Source: Spirochaetales bacterium (GTDB lineage: Bacteria > Spirochaetota > Spirochaetia > ARS1246). From it: DNA of 8,015 nucleotides. Below are positions 6,319-8,015 of the stretch, one piece after another (within the stretch, counting starts at the first letter, position 1; each line of letters opens with the position of its first letter). The stretch lies in assembly GCA_018644745.1 (NCBI GenBank), contig JABGPX010000908.1:1-8015 (forward strand). Direction: 5' to 3'. The notes under the pieces are model-generated. The model searched no databases, was not told where the DNA came from, and was given only the letters and a program-made list of their open reading frames with translations. A program made the position numbers and the translations under genes.

Positions 6319-7457
6319 AGCGACTCCTGCTTCACGACCCAATTAACACCCCTCTGCCTTAACTGGTTTAGCAGATTATCTACACAAACCGAATCTCTGC
6401 CGATGTATTCAGGCGGCGAAATTCCCTTTTTCGTATAGAGTCCGTCTGCTATCAAACGCAATACGGACGTGGCCGTATATCCCGTCGTTCTTGCCATTGA
6501 ATGGGTATCGGTTTCTGGGCTGTACTTATCAAACAGATCAAATGTGAACCTTTGTTTCTGACCGTCCTTTGTTCCTTCAACAATGGTCTGCATAATCGTA
6601 ATATCTACTTCACCTTTCTTTAACTGCCAATTTGGAAATAATATCCTGCCGGTTATTTCCAGCGGGCTGACCTTTACGCCCTGCACATCGAGAGTTTTAT
6701 CTTTTGAGAAGAACCCGAGATCTCTCAGGACTGCCATTTTCTCAATATGACCCGGATACCTGAGGGTTTTTTCCTTCATGTTTGGTGAATCAATAGTTTT
6801 CGCGAGGGTTCTCAATCCATCAGTATTGAATGCTTCGAGAGTTCCTATTTCCGGGTAGAAGATCATTTCCGGGTCAGATAACGCGGGTCTTGTAACCGCA
6901 AGACCGTTTTCGATATATCGGGCCGGGCGGATATATTCCTCGATAACATCGACCGGGGAAAACACGGCTTTGTATTCACTCGGCCATTCGCGGATTTCCG
7001 GCAGGCCCCCTACATATATAATCACGCTGTCTACCGCGTCGAGTTTACATGCCGCGTCCATGGTTAATATACCGCCCATGCCGGGGCACACACCGCAGTC
7101 CATTACCATTGTCACATCATTCTTTTTCGCCAGTTCGTCCAGTGTAAAAGGGTCTTCTTCATAAAAGGCGATACATACACAGTCTTTCTTTGCTTTGATT
7201 ATCGCTTCGGCGGTTGCATATCCCATGAAACCAGGCACGGCGTTTACTACAAAATCGAATTCTTTTACAATATTTGTCACTTCCGCGGGGTTGGATAGGT
7301 CTCTTTGGATACCTTTGATTTTTGAGTTCTTCGCAGACACACGACTTAGCGCGTCTTTGCTGAAATCCGCCACCGAAACGTTGAATCCTTTATTTTCGGC
7401 CAAGTCAATTGCCATGGGGCTGCCGACTAAGCCGGCACCAAGCACTACTATATTCAT
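6315..7457 (-). CDS. Lysine-6-dehydrogenase/saccharopine-dehydrogenase-like NAD(P)-dependent oxidoreductase
   Basis: This 380-residue soluble oxidoreductase resembles L-lysine 6-dehydrogenases and the saccharopine dehydrogenase family, which interconvert amines or amino acids and imines or aldehydes with NAD(P). The N-terminal Rossmann fold begins MNIVVLGAGLVGSP with GxGxxG at residues 7-12; the acidic D31 at the end of the second strand (VSVAD) favours NAD over NADP. NAVPGFMG (72-79), DCGVCPGMGGIL (120-131, compare DLGVAPGM in lysine 6-dehydrogenase as I recall it), YVGGLPE, LEAFNTDG and RYPGHIEKM are in family order, and the length is normal for the subgroup. ATG 7457 is chosen because it begins exactly at the Rossmann strand and has AGGA (7467-7464) six bases upstream; the 41-codon extension to 7580 lies inside the preceding gene. 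It lies 25 bp after the URO-D-like gene and overlaps the glycyl radical enzyme gene by four bases. The substrate is unknown; operon context suggests it acts next to the radical step rather than in lysine metabolism. Confidence 0.87.
   Translation of the reverse strand: MNIVVLGAGLVGSPMAIDLAENKGFNVSVADFSKDALSRVSAKNSKIKGIQRDLSNPAEVTNIVKEFDFVVNAVPGFMGYATAEAIIKAKKDCVCIAFYEEDPFTLDELAKKNDVTMVMDCGVCPGMGGILTMDAACKLDAVDSVIIYVGGLPEIREWPSEYKAVFSPVDVIEEYIRPARYIENGLAVTRPALSDPEMIFYPEIGTLEAFNTDGLRTLAKTIDSPNMKEKTLRYPGHIEKMAVLRDLGFFSKDKTLDVQGVKVSPLEITGRILFPNWQLKKGEVDITIMQTIVEGTKDGQKQRFTFDLFDKYSPETDTHSMARTTGYTATSVLRLIADGLYTKKGISPPEYIGRDSVCVDNLLNQLRQRGVNWVVKQESL
6324..6328 (-). promoter_or_regulatory. Ribosome binding site deciding the glycyl radical enzyme start
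   Basis: Minus-strand AGGAG, five bases upstream of GTG 6318, lies inside the end of the dehydrogenase-like gene. The GTG overlaps that gene's TGA (6317-6315) as GTGA, typical of translational re-initiation. It argues against the longer TTG start at 6342. Confidence 0.7.
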
Positions 7458-7463
7458 CGGTAT

Positions 7464-7467
7464 TCCT
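7464..7467 (-). promoter_or_regulatory. Ribosome binding site of the dehydrogenase-like gene
   Basis: Minus-strand AAAAGGAAT has an AGGA core six bases before ATG 7457, within the 25-bp gap after the upstream stop (TAA 7485-7483). It supports the short start. I see no convincing promoter in this gap, so the gene probably depends on read-through from upstream. Confidence 0.6.
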
Positions 7468-7482
7468 TTTCTATTATATTGG

Positions 7483-8015
7483 TTATCGATATATACCGTA
7501 TCTTTCCGCCGTTTCATACATCGCCAACACGTTTTCCAGCGGCGAGTTATCCTGAATTGAATGTGCCGGTGAAAGCACATATCCGCGATACGGCATCATC
7601 ACTTCCAATGTGTGCTTTACGTGGTTTTCGACGTCAGTAACCGTGCCGAATGAAAGCTCGTTTGTCGTACTAATACCGCCATGGAACGACGCTCTGTTAC
7701 CGAAATGAGACACCAAGTATTCGGGACTCATATCTGTCGCTTCGGGCTGCAGCGTGTCAAAAACGGTAATACCCGCCTTGATATACTCATCATAAGTCCA
7801 GCTGCTCGATCCGCAGGTATGAATCATTACCGGGATATTGTAGGATTTTGCCAGGTCGATAAAGGGCTGATGCCTTGGAAGTATGATCGATTTGAACATC
7901 TCCATACTAATCATCGGGCTTCGCTGCGTTCCGAGGTCCTCGCCCATCCACATAAAATCCACCAAGTGCCCGACTTTATCCAATTCTCTTTCTGCTTTCT
8001 TTAAATGAACCTCGA
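7483..8015 (-). CDS. URO-D-like protein, methylcobamide methyltransferase relative (5' partial)
   Basis: This is the C-terminal 176 residues of a URO-D/MtaA-like protein; the frame stays open to the window edge, so the start and perhaps half the protein lie outside. The TTG at 7983 is internal. Visible motifs in order are GHLVDFMWMGEDLGTQ, VMIHTCGS with the His-x-Cys pair (His 7821-7819, Cys 7815-7813), LQPEATD, GGISTTNELSFGT and GYVLSPAHSIQ. The position of the third zinc Cys of MtaA-type enzymes is occupied by His (7563-7561), so zinc could be held by His-Cys-His. It shares the C-terminal pattern GYVL(A/S)PA..IQ..(P)xEN with the plus-strand URO-D-like protein, so the two are paralogues, though clearly diverged. 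It is the first visible gene of the operon with the dehydrogenase-like protein and glycyl radical system. A role in handling a methyl group or in corrinoid chemistry is possible but no corrinoid-binding protein is visible here. Confidence 0.85.
   Translation of the reverse strand, partial: EVHLKKAERELDKVGHLVDFMWMGEDLGTQRSPMISMEMFKSIILPRHQPFIDLAKSYNIPVMIHTCGSSSWTYDEYIKAGITVFDTLQPEATDMSPEYLVSHFGNRASFHGGISTTNELSFGTVTDVENHVKHTLEVMMPYRGYVLSPAHSIQDNSPLENVLAMYETAERYGIYR

Noticed and set aside
7458..7580. 41-codon N-terminal extension of the dehydrogenase-like protein
   Set aside because: It overlaps the end of the URO-D-like gene, is basic and motif-free, and the Rossmann fold with its own ribosome binding site starts at 7457.

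Overview
The window looks like part of a genome of an anaerobic, carbohydrate-degrading bacterium with roughly 50% GC. The case for anaerobiosis is a glycyl radical enzyme and its radical-SAM activase, since the radical enzyme is destroyed by oxygen. Together with a GH95 fucosidase and two uroporphyrinogen-decarboxylase-like (URO-D-like) methyltransferase relatives, this recalls polysaccharide-degrading anaerobes such as Lentisphaerota, Kiritimatiellota, anaerobic Planctomycetota or some Clostridia. That placement is an inference from gene content; no rRNA or other phylogenetic marker is present.

The layout is two convergent gene sets. On the plus strand (1-3179), a 5'-truncated GH95 alpha-L-fucosidase overlaps by an ATGA a short URO-D-like gene. 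A strong Shine-Dalgarno and start codon follow at 3186-3199, but the reading frame soon runs into antisense of the opposing operon; it may be the remnant of a lost third gene. On the minus strand, reading from 8015 down to 3225, there is a tightly packed operon: a URO-D-like protein (its start lies outside the window), a lysine-6-dehydrogenase/saccharopine-dehydrogenase-like NAD(P)-dependent oxidoreductase, a glycyl radical enzyme, and its dedicated activase with two extra 4Fe-4S clusters. The spacings are 25 bp, a 4-base GTGA overlap and 4 bp, so co-transcription is very likely. A hairpin followed by T6 at 3203-3229 is a plausible terminator for this operon.

The activase installs the glycyl radical on the glycyl radical enzyme. 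The enzyme's active-site loop reads GCWEV rather than the GCVEP-type loop of the characterised diol, choline and related lyases, so its substrate cannot be named. The dehydrogenase-like protein could act on the substrate or product of the radical step. The URO-D-like proteins keep the His-x-Cys of the methylcobamide methyltransferases but lack the third, Cys, zinc ligand. The four-gene set GRE + activase + Lys6DH-like + URO-D-like is the best candidate in this window for an undescribed catabolic pathway. No RNA genes, mobile elements, CRISPR arrays or long repeats were seen, and there is no non-coding stretch longer than 45 bp.
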